This document shows positions 34,497-43,734 of a stretch of DNA of 64,000 bases, piece after piece. Below the pieces are notes generated by a model. It did not search any database. It was not told where the DNA came from and was given only the letters and a program-made list of their open reading frames with translations. Source of the stretch: Halobacteria archaeon HArc-gm2 (GTDB taxonomy: Archaea > Halobacteriota > Halobacteria > Halobacteriales > Haloarculaceae); contig JAOPKE010000001.1 in assembly GCA_025517465.1 (NCBI GenBank), forward strand, positions 124,001 to 188,000. The letters run 5' to 3'. Every line of letters begins with the position of its first letter. Positions within the stretch are counted from its first letter, which is position 1. Position numbers and translations under genes: made by a program.

Positions 34497-36428
34497 TCAG
34501 AGCGGGTGCGTGCCGACCTCGTCGCCCGTCGGTTCGGCGGTTGCCGTCTCCGGAACGGCGTCCCCGTCTTCGTCGCCAGCGGACGGGGCGAGGTGGTCGG
34601 TGAGGGGCATCTCCAGAAGCGTCAGCAGCGAGTACAGGGTCGTGTGGTTGTCTTCGTTCACCTGGTGAGACTGGAACGTCTCCCGGACGCCGTCGTAATC
34701 GAGGAAGGGAAGGGCGCGAATGAGGTCCTCGTTCTCGCGGATGGCGTCGATGGCGAAGGGAAACGCCCGGAGCAACTCGCGGCGGTCCGGCCACGGCCTG
34801 TGGTCGAGATAGGGGGCCGGGACGGGTTCGTCGCAGACGTGTTTGCGGTAGAGCCCGATCAGGTTCTTCCGGACGTACGCGACCGGGAACGACGTCGACG
34901 GCGGGACGCCGGTCCCCGCGTGGGGGATGTCGGCGAGGGCCGGGTCGACCGTCCGGAGTCCCGCGCCGACCAGGTCGCGTCGCAACATGTACTTCACCGG
35001 GACCTGTTGCTGGAGGTCGAGCAGTCGGTTGTCCAGGAACGGCGTCCGGTACGGACGGATCTGCGTGAGGCTCCGCGAGAAGATGGCCTCTGTGTCGGCG
35101 CTCAGCGGATAGTAGTCGCCGTACATCACCAGGTCGCGCAGTGAGTCGTAGCGAACGCCGTGGCTGACGACGCCGCCGTCGGCCGTCCGTCGGATACCGT
35201 CGGCGACGACGTCGGAAAGCGACAGGTCCGGCGTGAAGTAGGGTATCTCACCGCGGTCGCCGGTCTTGGCCGCGACGTAGTCCCCGACGTCGTCGACTCG
35301 TCGACCGATCGGGACCGAGAGTTTGCCGACGGGCCCGAGCGAGTAACTCCTGGTCTGGATGGGGCCGCCACCGAACAGCATGTCTGCGAACAGCCCCGAG
35401 ACGAGGACGTCGACCTCCTCGCGGATCTCTTCCTCGAACTCCGCACAGTAGGCCTGGTCGAACCAGCCGCTGAAGTTCGAGAGCGGTGGCGTGGTTCCGA
35501 GGGACCTGGCTTCGTGAACGTCGTCCCGGTAGAGCGGGTGGAAGTCGTCGCCCGCCGTCTCGGCGACGTGTCTCGCGACCCTGGTCTCCCGGTTGTTCCA
35601 GTCGGTGACGTGGAACGCGGTGACGGGCTGGTCGATGCAGGCCTCGACGAGGCGGGAGTCGCTGCCGCCGCTCAACAGCAGGCCGTAGTCGAGGTCGTCG
35701 CGCGTCCACTCCTCGAAGATGGTCCGGAGCGTCTCGGTGAAGCGGTCGACGAACCACGAGGCGGACCTGTTCACCGGCTCGTAGTGGGGCCGCCAGTAGG
35801 ATGCCTCGTTCATCGTCAGGTCGTCGAGGTCGATCGACGTGACCGACGCCGGCTGGAGCTCTCGAACGCCGGACAGCGGCGTCTCCACGCCGAACACGCG
35901 CCGGAGCGCCAGGTACTCCTGCAAGTACGGTTCCTGAAACGCCACGTCGACGTCTGGGTGATACGGCAGCGCCTGCAGGTTCGAGGCGAAGACGAACGTC
36001 TCCTCGTCCGGGCGCGCGTAGTATATCGGTCGCGTCCCCACCCGGTCGGTGACGAAGGAGACGACGTCGGCGGTCCGGTCGTAGACGACGAGCGCGAAGT
36101 CGCCGTTGAGCGCTTCGACCATCTCGATGCCGTGTTCCCCGTACAGATGGGCACAGAAGCTCGCACTCGTGCCCGCATCGTGTGGTCGCGGGGTGTAGTC
36201 CTCACCGCTCCCGTGGCCGTAGACGTCCCCCCAGACCCACACCAGTGTGTCCTCTCCCGTCGCGAAGACGGGCTGGTCGCCCGCGAGCCGCGGGTGACAG
36301 GACACCACCAGTTCGACGTCCTCGTCGGCGTACGAATCCGTTCGCTCGTCGTCGCGCCAGGTCACCCACTCGGTCATTTCGCCGGGGAGTTCACTATCCG
36401 TCCCGAGTACCCCACAGAGTCCCACCAT
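34497..36428 (-). CDS. Asparagine-synthase-like amidotransferase lacking N-terminal Cys2
   Basis: A 643-residue protein. Residues about 1-190 form a class II glutamine-amidotransferase (Ntn) fold (ALNGDFALVVYDRTADVVSF; DRVGTRPIYYA). Residues about 215-560 form the asparagine-synthase domain with the ATP-binding loop LLLSGGSDSRL. The N-terminus reads MVGLCGVLG, so Cys is at position 5, not the catalytic position 2. The glutaminase half may be inactive, or free ammonia or another amine may be the donor. Haloarchaeal members of this group often lie near glycan or surface-polymer genes. True AsnB activity is doubtful. The C-terminal 45 residues are acidic and disordered. Confidence 0.85.
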   Translation of the reverse strand: MVGLCGVLGTDSELPGEMTEWVTWRDDERTDSYADEDVELVVSCHPRLAGDQPVFATGEDTLVWVWGDVYGHGSGEDYTPRPHDAGTSASFCAHLYGEHGIEMVEALNGDFALVVYDRTADVVSFVTDRVGTRPIYYARPDEETFVFASNLQALPYHPDVDVAFQEPYLQEYLALRRVFGVETPLSGVRELQPASVTSIDLDDLTMNEASYWRPHYEPVNRSASWFVDRFTETLRTIFEEWTRDDLDYGLLLSGGSDSRLVEACIDQPVTAFHVTDWNNRETRVARHVAETAGDDFHPLYRDDVHEARSLGTTPPLSNFSGWFDQAYCAEFEEEIREEVDVLVSGLFADMLFGGGPIQTRSYSLGPVGKLSVPIGRRVDDVGDYVAAKTGDRGEIPYFTPDLSLSDVVADGIRRTADGGVVSHGVRYDSLRDLVMYGDYYPLSADTEAIFSRSLTQIRPYRTPFLDNRLLDLQQQVPVKYMLRRDLVGAGLRTVDPALADIPHAGTGVPPSTSFPVAYVRKNLIGLYRKHVCDEPVPAPYLDHRPWPDRRELLRAFPFAIDAIRENEDLIRALPFLDYDGVRETFQSHQVNEDNHTTLYSLLTLLEMPLTDHLAPSAGDEDGDAVPETATAEPTGDEVGTHPL

Positions 36429-36684
36429 CCGTTTAGTGCGTCCCCGGTGACGTTCGGTCGTCCCCCACCATCCCTCTGCCAGTCAGTGCCGGTAGTCCAG
36501 CTCTACTCATTCCTCGATTTCACCGTAAGAGCTAATAACGCTTTTAATTAACGGTTAAAACTTTCATACGTATTATGATTAATCGGGCGTAAGAAACATG
36601 CCGGTTGTGACGTGGCGCCGCGTCAATCGCCGGACGAAAGCCCTGGGCGTGCACTTCTAAGTGTGTACCGTGCGACGATAGCCT

Positions 36685-37218
36685 ATGCCTATCTACACCG
36701 GTCGCGGCGACGAGGGCCAGACCGACCTGCGGACGATGGACCGGGTGTCCAAGGACAGCCGTCGCATCGAGGCGTACGGCACCGTCGACGAGGTCAACGC
36801 GCTGGTCGGATCGGTCAGGCCCACGGGGTACGACGACATCGACGAGCAGTTGCGCGATATCCAGAACCACCTCCACGTCGTCCAGGCGGATTTCGCCAAC
36901 CCCGATCCGGACGAGGACCACCCGCAGGTCGCGGAGGACCACGTCGACGAACTGGAAACGTACATCGATTCGGCGGACGACGAACTCGAACCCCTCACGT
37001 CTTTCATCCTGCCCGGCGGATCCGACTCGGGTGCGAAGCTCCACCACGCACGCGCGGTCTGTCGCCGCGCCGAACGACGCGCCGTCTCGCTGGCCGCCGA
37101 GGAGTCCATCAACGAGACTGCCGTCGCCTACCTGAACCGCCTCTCTGACGCGCTGTTCACGCTCGCCCGCCTCGTCAACCAGCGCGACGACGTCCCCGAA
37201 GAGAGTCCCGAGTACTGA
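36685..37218 (+). CDS. ATP:cob(I)alamin adenosyltransferase, PduO type
   Basis: A 177-residue four-helix-bundle enzyme that transfers the adenosyl group of ATP to cob(I)alamin, making coenzyme B12. The N-terminal ATP loop YTGRGDEGQTDL, the GTVDEVNALVG helix and the RRAERRAV motif near the C-terminus are characteristic. A TTCTAA element centred about 28 bases before the ATG fits a leaderless transcript. Confidence 0.94.
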   Translation: MPIYTGRGDEGQTDLRTMDRVSKDSRRIEAYGTVDEVNALVGSVRPTGYDDIDEQLRDIQNHLHVVQADFANPDPDEDHPQVAEDHVDELETYIDSADDELEPLTSFILPGGSDSGAKLHHARAVCRRAERRAVSLAAEESINETAVAYLNRLSDALFTLARLVNQRDDVPEESPEY

Positions 37219-37310
37219 GTTCTCGGCGACCAGTTACGACCGCTCGCAGGAACTGCGACCCCTCGCACTGGATAGAAACGCCTTTGGCCCGGACAGACAC
37301 ATCGCAAAGC

Positions 37311-38582
37311 ATGAGCAACGGGGACGACGCCGAAGACGCCGACGGCGACGAGTCGGCCGCCGCAGAAGGGCCCGTCGTGACGTTCGAGCAGCGGCTCGAC
37401 GACGCGGCGGCGGACCTGGAGGCGGCGGAGACCGAGGCGGACCTGGACGACGTCGAGGCGGAACTCGACGGCATCGAGTCCGACCTCGAAGCCGCCGACC
37501 TGCCCGAACCGGACGAGGACGAGGAGGACGCCGAAGACCCCCGGGAGGACCTGGAGTCCCGGCTCTCGGACCTCCGCGACGACCTCGAGGCCCAGCGAGG
37601 GCCCTACGTCGAGGACGTCGCGGCCGTCGTCGAGGACGCCGAGGCCACCGTCGCCGATAGCGAGTGGACGGCCGACGGTGAAGACGAGGCCATCGCCGCC
37701 GTCGAAGAGTTCCTCGAAACCGCCGACGAGTACGTTTCCGTCACCGTCTCGGCGGGCAACACCACCGACGACGCGGCGAGCGCGCTCGACGCCGTCGCCG
37801 GGACCATCGCCGATTCGGGCCTCGACCCGGACGACGACAGCGAGGAAATCGCGAGCCTGCTGGAGGCCGCCGAGACGCTGGAGGACGACCTGGAGGCCGC
37901 CGAGACCTGGCAGGACCTCACCGTCCAGGAGCAACTCGCCGCCCAGGGGTTCTACGACGTCCTGACCAACGAGAACCGCAAGGACTTCCCGCCGGAGTGG
38001 AACGCCATCAAGCTCTACGCCAACGACGGCGAAGTCGAGCCCATCCTGCTGGCGCTCGAAAAGCTCGGCGACTCCGACTTCTTCGAGGAGTACGTCTTCG
38101 ACCAGCTGCTCCACATGGGCAAAGACGCCGCGCCGGCGTTCGACGAACTCCACCAGCGGGCCCAGAAGCGCAACAAGGCGCCCATCGAGATCCTCGGCAA
38201 GATCGGGGATCCGGCGGCCGCCGAGACGCTCCACGACTTCATCGACGGGGACGGCGATGCGTCGCTCCAGAAGATAGTCCTGCGCGCGCTCGGTGAGATG
38301 GGCAGCGAGGAGTCGACCCAGCCGGTCGCCAACCGACTCGACGCCGACGACCCGGAGATCCGGTCGATGGCCGCCCGCGCGCTGGGGTTGCTCGGCGACA
38401 CGCGCGCCATCCAGCCCCTATCGGACGTCCTCGCGGACGACGACGAGGACGCCGTCCGCGCCTCCGCGGCGTGGGCGCTCCGCCAGATCGGCACCGAACG
38501 CGCCCTCGAGGTCGCCAGCGAGTACACCGACGACCGCGCGTACCTCGTCCAGGCCGAGGCCGAGAAGGCCGCCGGCGTCTGA
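37311..38582 (+). CDS. HEAT-repeat protein with acidic coiled-coil N-terminus
   Basis: About 423 residues. Residues 1-210 are very rich in Asp/Glu/Ala and predicted helical (EQRLDDAAADLEAAETEADL). Residues about 215-420 hold HEAT/PBS-lyase-like repeats (ILGKIGDPAAAETLHDFI; RALGEMGSEESTQPVANRL; RALGLLGDTRAIQPLSDVL; WALRQIGTERALEVA). These act as protein-binding scaffolds. The ATG at 37311 has a T-rich element about 28 bases upstream, supporting a leaderless start over the GTG-type start 27 bases earlier. No enzymatic motif is visible. Confidence 0.85.
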   Translation: MSNGDDAEDADGDESAAAEGPVVTFEQRLDDAAADLEAAETEADLDDVEAELDGIESDLEAADLPEPDEDEEDAEDPREDLESRLSDLRDDLEAQRGPYVEDVAAVVEDAEATVADSEWTADGEDEAIAAVEEFLETADEYVSVTVSAGNTTDDAASALDAVAGTIADSGLDPDDDSEEIASLLEAAETLEDDLEAAETWQDLTVQEQLAAQGFYDVLTNENRKDFPPEWNAIKLYANDGEVEPILLALEKLGDSDFFEEYVFDQLLHMGKDAAPAFDELHQRAQKRNKAPIEILGKIGDPAAAETLHDFIDGDGDASLQKIVLRALGEMGSEESTQPVANRLDADDPEIRSMAARALGLLGDTRAIQPLSDVLADDDEDAVRASAAWALRQIGTERALEVASEYTDDRAYLVQAEAEKAAGV

Positions 38583-38678
38583 ACTGCGAACGACTCGCTT
38601 CGCACCGCTGCTACAGTTCCCGCTTCCACGTCGTTTTCTCCGAGCCTTTATCCCCGATGAGGGGACCAGACCGTCGCG

Positions 38679-40346
38679 ATGCGAAGACTGCTGGTCGCCC
38701 TCGTCCTCGTCTGCAGTCTCCCGGTGACGGTAACGGGGATGGGAACGGCCGCATCCACTGCAACGTCTGCTCCCGAAGCGACGCCTGCAGGGTCTGAGCC
38801 CGTCATCGTCGAACTGTACCCGAACCCCATCGCTGACGACGACGCTGGCGAGTACGCCGTCGTCTCGCTCCCGTCCGGCGTCGACCCCGCCAACTACGTC
38901 TTCACCGACGGTGAGGCGACCGTCTCGCTGGCCAACGCGTCGGCCAGCGGTCGCGTCGCCGTCGCGAACGACCCGCGTGCGACGAACCTGACTGACCACC
39001 CGGTTCTCGTCGAACCGTCGCTCTCCCTGGCGAACGGCGGGGAGGCCGTCCGAATCGAGCGGATCGAGACTACCGGCCAGCGGAACGGAACGGACAATGG
39101 AGGAAACGCCACCGTCGTCCACGAACGCCGCTACCGCGACGCGCCGGAGGGCGGGGTCGCGACCTGGAACGACTCCCGCATCCGCTGGCAGCAGGTCGGC
39201 GCAACCGACAGACCCGTCGTCCGCGGTGACGCCGGACGAGTCCGGGCCTTCGTCCTTCCCGATTCGCCCGCCGTCCCGGCCGAGACGCTCCGTGGGGCCG
39301 ACCGGCGTATTCTCCTCGCTGGCTACACTCTCACCTCCCAGCGAGTGGTGGACGCGCTCGTTCGCGCCCACGACCGCCAGGTTACGGTTCGAGTGCTACT
39401 GGAAGGCGAACCGGTCGGTGGCCGAACCCAGCGTGAGGCAGAACTGCTCGACCGTCTCGTCGCGGCCGGCGTCGAGGTGCGGCTTCTCGGCGGCGAGCAC
39501 GCCCGGTACGACTACCATCACGCCAAGTACGCCGTCGTCGACGACCGCGCGGTCGTCCTCACGGAGAACTGGAAACCCGCGGGAACGGGCGGGAACAGCA
39601 GCCGCGGCTGGGGCGTCGTGACTGGCCAGCCCCGCGTCGTCGACGGGCTGGTGGCGACGTTCCGGGCCGACGCGGGCTGGCGCGACGCGAAGTCCTGGGG
39701 AGACTTCCGACGAGGTCGCCAGTTCGAGCGCGGCGAGCGGTCCGTCGGCGACTATCCGACGCGCGTCGAGGCCACCAGGGTCGGCGTCGACCGGACCGAC
39801 CTGCTGGTCGCGCCCGACAACGCCCAGCAGCGACTCGTCCGCACCATCGATTCGGCCGACGACTCCGTCGACGTCGTCCAGGTCACACTTGGCGACTGGG
39901 ACTCGCCGCTCGTCACGGCCCTCCGCCGAGCGGCCCGCCGCGGCGTCGACATCCGGCTGCTGCTCGGCAACGCCTGGTACAACCGGGAGGACAACCGGAA
40001 ACTGGCCGACCGCTTCGAGGAGTGGGCGAGCGACCGGGACGTCTCGTTCTCCGTAAAGCTCGCCGAGCCAGGGGATCGATACGAGAAAATCCACGCGAAG
40101 GGCGCCGTCGTCGACGACGACCGGGTCGTTCTGGGGAGCCTGAACTGGAACGAGCAGGCGGCGACGAGGAATCGCGAAGTGGTCCTCCTGCTCTACAGTG
40201 ACGAGGTGGCCGACTACTACGGCGAGGTGTTCGACGCGGACTGGGGTGGCGGGAAGCCGGAACTACCGGTCGGATTGATCGGCGCTGTCGTTGGATGTTT
40301 GATCGTCGCCGGTCTGGTCGCGCGCCGTCTGGAGTTCGAAGGATGA
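38679..40346 (+). CDS. Secreted phospholipase-D-like protein with C-terminal anchor
   Basis: A 555-residue protein. It has a signal peptide (MRRLLVALVLVCSLPVTVTG) and a lamin-tail-like beta domain (about residues 40-130: VIVELYPNPIADDDAGEYAV). Two PLD halves follow, each with an HKD motif: HHAKYAVVDD and, later, HAKGAVVDDDRVVLGSLNW. A C-terminal membrane helix (VGLIGAVVGCLIVAGLVA) is followed by a short basic end. Both HKD motifs are intact, so phosphodiesterase or transphosphatidylase activity is expected outside the cell. Substrates could be extracellular DNA or lipid. A helix at the end should hold it to the membrane. Confidence 0.9.
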   Translation: MRRLLVALVLVCSLPVTVTGMGTAASTATSAPEATPAGSEPVIVELYPNPIADDDAGEYAVVSLPSGVDPANYVFTDGEATVSLANASASGRVAVANDPRATNLTDHPVLVEPSLSLANGGEAVRIERIETTGQRNGTDNGGNATVVHERRYRDAPEGGVATWNDSRIRWQQVGATDRPVVRGDAGRVRAFVLPDSPAVPAETLRGADRRILLAGYTLTSQRVVDALVRAHDRQVTVRVLLEGEPVGGRTQREAELLDRLVAAGVEVRLLGGEHARYDYHHAKYAVVDDRAVVLTENWKPAGTGGNSSRGWGVVTGQPRVVDGLVATFRADAGWRDAKSWGDFRRGRQFERGERSVGDYPTRVEATRVGVDRTDLLVAPDNAQQRLVRTIDSADDSVDVVQVTLGDWDSPLVTALRRAARRGVDIRLLLGNAWYNREDNRKLADRFEEWASDRDVSFSVKLAEPGDRYEKIHAKGAVVDDDRVVLGSLNWNEQAATRNREVVLLLYSDEVADYYGEVFDADWGGGKPELPVGLIGAVVGCLIVAGLVARRLEFEG

Positions 40347-40932
40347 CGTACTGGTCAGTACAGTGTATGTAGTGAGCGATCTGGTGTGTTCGAGAGAGAC
40401 GGAATAGGAAACGGCAACATTTCGAAAGCCCTCGGCGCGCTCGTCTCGCGCGTCTCGCTGCGCTCCTCGCCTTCGGCTGCGGTGCTTGCGTCGCCGTGCT
40501 TCGCCGACCGCACCTCGCCCTTTCAGTCCTCCAGGGACAACATCGCTCGCGCGATAAAACGCGCTCGCGATTGATACCACCAAACCTCCCCGGTCGCGCC
40601 TGGCGGCGCGACACGCTTCCTGGCTCCGCAACCGCCCGGCCGGGAGCGAGTAGCCGAGCGAAAGCGAGGCTCTCGTGACCAGGGGGAGGGCAGGGCTGCG
40701 GTGCTGTGCCTGGAGGACTGAAAGGGCGAGCGGCGGTCGAACCCTCCCGGGCGACGCAAGCACCTGCTGGAGCGCAGCGAGCCCCGGAGTGGTCGAGCGC
40801 CGCGAGGGCTTTCGAGTTGTTGCTGTCTCTATTTGTTCCAACTGAAACCCAGAAGAATCACCCGTTCACTTCACGCGTAGACTCGACAGAACGGGACCGA
40901 AACCACAGATCCGGAAAAACTAGCCGAAACAG
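40347..40932. other. Gap with a long inverted repeat, no gene
   Basis: This region lies between convergent genes. Most of it is an inverted pair of intergenic repeats (see next entry). Open frames through it are Arg/Ser-rich and not protein-like. Confidence 0.65.
40411..40822. repeat. About 410-bp inverted pair of intergenic hairpin-family repeats, copy 2
   Basis: The left arm begins CAACATTTCGAAAGCCCTC (40415-40433) and holds CTCGCCCTTTCAGTCC (40514-40529). The right arm holds GGACTGAAAGGGCGAG (40715-40730) and ends GAGGGCTTTCGAGTTGTTG (40804-40822). The two arms are reverse complements of each other at both landmarks, so the whole element can fold as one large stem or cruciform. It contains no transposase. 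Confidence 0.75.
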
Positions 40933-42843
40933 CTAGTCGTCGGAGAGCGCGCCGGAGTGTTGCAGGTCCTCGTCGATTTCGGCGTCGGCCATCTTCTCGA
41001 CGAGTGCGTCGATGACCTCCTCGCGCATGCCCTCGACGAACTTGATGGAGCCGACGACGAGGTGGCCGCCGCCGGAGACGCCGCCGCCGGCGATTTCGTC
41101 GGTGAGTTCGGTGACGTACTCGGGGATGTCGAGGCGGACGCCGTCGGAGCGGAGGACGGCGAAGTCGGGGCCGTAGCCGATGGTGATGACGGGGTCGCCG
41201 GTCTCCTCGACCTTCTCGTCGTGGATCTTGCCCGTGGTCTTCCCGGGCGCGGGGTACGTGAAGCGGTAGGCGTGGTTCTCGACGTCGAGGCGGTAGAGGT
41301 GGGCCCCGCTGTCGAGGGTCTCGTGTTCGACGTGGCTCATGGCGGCGTCGAGTTGCTCCTCGACGTCGCGCTCGGCGCGGGTCGCTAGGAACTCGACGAT
41401 CTCCTCGTGGCGATCGCGGTCGTCGCAGTCGACGTTGAGCACGTCGTTGATGAGTTCGCGGCCGTCGCTGTAGCGCAGCCAGTGGGTTGCGTAGTCGAGC
41501 GCCTCGCCGACGTCGCGCAGGTCCTGCTCGTCGTAACCCTCCTCGCGAGCGAGGTCGACGTAGTCGGGCATCGCCTCGCCCTCGGAGCGGTCGGAGACGC
41601 CGGCGACGGCGGGGACGTGCCGGAGGTCGTCGGTCAGCGACGGGTCGATCATCCGGGCGAGTTCGACGCACATCATCCCCGTCGTGATGCGGTAGTCCTC
41701 GTCGTGGAGGTACGGATTGACGTGCTCGTCGATGAGCGGCTCGACGGCCTCGGGGTCGGGGTGGTGGTGGTCGACCACGAGGATGGGGATGTCGTAGTGG
41801 CGGAGGTTCCGGTAGGCGGGCGTGTCCTCCTCCGTGGACCCGTTGTCGAGCATGCACAGCATCGGGAGCTTCTGGCCGTGGCGCTCCCGGTTCTCGAGCG
41901 CGAAGTTGAGGTCGCGCGTGACGTCCTCGAGTTCGTAGAAGGGCGCCTTGCTCGGCAGGCGTTTGAGCATGTGTCGCGGCGCCTCGTCGTCCTGGTAGTG
42001 CTCGGCGATGAACCGTTCGAGGGCGAGCTGGAGCGGGACGCTGGCACAGAGGCCGTCGCCGTCGGCGTGGTGGCGCAGGCGGATGGGCCGTCCTTCCAGC
42101 ACTGTGCGGCGGAGTCGCCGGGCGACGTCCCGGAGGTCGTCCCAGAGCTTGTCGAAGGCCTCCCACTCGACGAGCGGGTCGATCGCTTCGGGTTCGGCGG
42201 CCTCGTCGAGGGCGGTGTCGAGTTCTTCACGAACCTCGTCCGCGGTCTCCTCGTCGACGACGGTTATCTCGTTGGCCTCCAGCTGGATACCGCCGTTACG
42301 CTCCTCGACGTGGCCTGCGAGTCGGACGATGTCGCCGAGTTCGACGTCGGGGTAGGCGCGGACGCCGGCCTCCTCGAAGGCGGCACAGGGCACGATGCCG
42401 GAGCCGTCGCGGACCTGGAAGATGGTCGGCCCGCCGGTCTGATTGATCTGGAGCACTTCGCCGGTGACGACCACTGTCTCGCCGGTCATTCCCTCGAGAT
42501 CGGCGACGTCGGCCTCGTCACCGTGGGCGCGGTACTGGGTCTCGTACTCGGCGAGTTCGACTTCGTCGAAGCTGACGTCGCCGTCCTCGCGGACTTCGCC
42601 GAGTTCGACGACGAGCTGGTCGCCCACCTCGGGGTCAGAGCGGAGGTTCGATGCGTGGACGAGCCCGGAGACCGGGCCAGAGAGGTCGACGAAGACGCCG
42701 TACTCCATGACGCCGTTGACGGTTCCGAGATACAGTTCCCCCTCTTCGACGTCGTCGAGCGTACAGCTGTCGGCGAGTTCGTAGACGACGGCTCCCGCCT
42801 CGGGAGCCTGGGCACCGTCTTCGGTGCCTGTAGGCGGAGACAT
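40933..42843 (-). CDS. DHH-family phosphoesterase with S1/OB domains (RecJ-like)
   Basis: A 636-residue protein. It has an N-terminal S1-like OB domain (about residues 30-85: GELYLGTVNGVMEYGVFVDL) and a second OB domain (about 115-195: VVVTGEVLQINQTGGPTIF). The DHH core (about 245-430) has RLRHHADGDGLCASVP and VVDHHHPD. A DHHA1-like C-terminus carries GGGVSGGGHLVVGSIKF. The family includes archaeal RecJ-like nucleases that degrade single-stranded DNA or oligonucleotides. A CATAAAAAG element about 28 bases before the ATG indicates a leaderless transcript. Its partner in the cell (for example a GINS-type complex) cannot be told from sequence. Confidence 0.9.
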   Translation of the reverse strand: MSPPTGTEDGAQAPEAGAVVYELADSCTLDDVEEGELYLGTVNGVMEYGVFVDLSGPVSGLVHASNLRSDPEVGDQLVVELGEVREDGDVSFDEVELAEYETQYRAHGDEADVADLEGMTGETVVVTGEVLQINQTGGPTIFQVRDGSGIVPCAAFEEAGVRAYPDVELGDIVRLAGHVEERNGGIQLEANEITVVDEETADEVREELDTALDEAAEPEAIDPLVEWEAFDKLWDDLRDVARRLRRTVLEGRPIRLRHHADGDGLCASVPLQLALERFIAEHYQDDEAPRHMLKRLPSKAPFYELEDVTRDLNFALENRERHGQKLPMLCMLDNGSTEEDTPAYRNLRHYDIPILVVDHHHPDPEAVEPLIDEHVNPYLHDEDYRITTGMMCVELARMIDPSLTDDLRHVPAVAGVSDRSEGEAMPDYVDLAREEGYDEQDLRDVGEALDYATHWLRYSDGRELINDVLNVDCDDRDRHEEIVEFLATRAERDVEEQLDAAMSHVEHETLDSGAHLYRLDVENHAYRFTYPAPGKTTGKIHDEKVEETGDPVITIGYGPDFAVLRSDGVRLDIPEYVTELTDEIAGGGVSGGGHLVVGSIKFVEGMREEVIDALVEKMADAEIDEDLQHSGALSDD

Positions 42844-43242
42844 TTGACCGTTCTTCGGCGTTACCGGCTTTTTATGCTTCGGTCTGGTCCTGCGAGTTCT
42901 GAGTAAAGCAGTTCGCAGTGACGGACGCTGGCAACACCAACAACTCGAAAGCCCCGACCGTCTCGACTCCCGCGACTCGCTGTGGTCCTCACCTCACTGC
43001 GTTCGGTTGCGGTCCTTGCTTCGTCGGGGTTCGTCGAGACGGTCGCCCCTTTCAGTCCGGCCCGGTTCGGTAATCCAGGCCGGGTGGGAATGAAAGGGGC
43101 CGGGCGCTTTCGAGTTGTTGGCGGTCACTTCATCGTCGTCAGTTGCTGGGTCGCGTACGAGTACAGACCCGCCATACCCACCGTCCTTTTAGCGGTCGCC
43201 TAGTCGGAACGCTTAGAAAGCGGCCGGCACGAAAAGCATGCT
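42844..43242. other. Divergent gap with hairpin-family repeat
   Basis: It separates the DHH-family gene from the JAMM-ribL pair. Promoters lie at both ends (CATAAAAAG near 42869-42877 for the minus gene; CTTAGAAA near 43212 for the plus gene). The middle holds a repeat element. No gene is seen. Confidence 0.6.
42931..43120. repeat. Inverted intergenic hairpin-family repeat, copy 3
   Basis: It begins CAACAACTCGAAAGCCCC (42938-42955) and ends GGGCGCTTTCGAGTTGTTG (43102-43120), which are reverse complements of each other. Inside lie CGCCCCTTTCAGTCC (43044-43058) and, inverted, ATGAAAGGGGC (43090-43100). It has the same layout as the copy at 40411-40822 but is shorter. Confidence 0.75.
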
Positions 43243-43734
43243 ATGCCGCTGTTTCGCTCGGGTGGAATCCTCGGCATCGCCGAGTCGGCCCTCGAGTTCG
43301 CGCTGGCAGCCTCGGAGGAGAGTCACCCCAACGAGTACATGGGGATGCTTCGCGGCGAGGACGCGAGCAAACTCGGGCTGGACGAGGACGGCACCGTCCT
43401 GACCGACGTCCTCGTCATCCCCGGGACCGAATCGAATCCCGTCAGCGCGACGGTCAAGACGAACATGGTTCCCAACGACCTGCGCGCCGCGGGGTCGGTC
43501 CACTCCCATCCCAACGGCGTCCTCAGGCCCAGCGACGCCGACCTGGCGACGTTCGGCAAGGGGAAGGTCCACATCATCATCGGGGCGCCCTACGGCTGGG
43601 ACGACTGGCAGGCCTTCGACCGCGACGGCGAACCGATCGACCTGCGGGTCCTCGACGTCGACCCGCCGGAGGAGGCCTTCTTCGACTTCGACCAGGCGGA
43701 CATCGACGCCGAGCTGCGGGAGGACGAGTGGTGA
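43243..43734 (+). CDS. JAMM/MPN+ metalloprotease (desampylase-like)
   Basis: A 163-residue JAB1/MPN+ domain. The zinc motif is complete: an upstream Glu ([11 protein letters not shown]), then [14 protein letters not shown] (H-x-H-x10-D with the conserved Ser). Archaeal relatives cleave ubiquitin-like SAMPs from targets or free SAMP for sulfur carrier use. The gene has a T/A element about 28 bases before the ATG. Its stop overlaps the ribL GTG by four bases. Confidence 0.88.
   Translation: MPLFRSGGILGIAESALEFALAASEESHPNEYMGMLRGEDASKLGLDEDGTVLTDVLVIPGTESNPVSATVKTNMVPNDLRAAGSVHSHPNGVLRPSDADLATFGKGKVHIIIGAPYGWDDWQAFDRDGEPIDLRVLDVDPPEEAFFDFDQADIDAELREDEW

Noticed and set aside
40411-43120. Intergenic repeats considered as insertion sequences
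   Set aside because: No transposase or remnant of one is encoded; they are too short and contain only hairpins.
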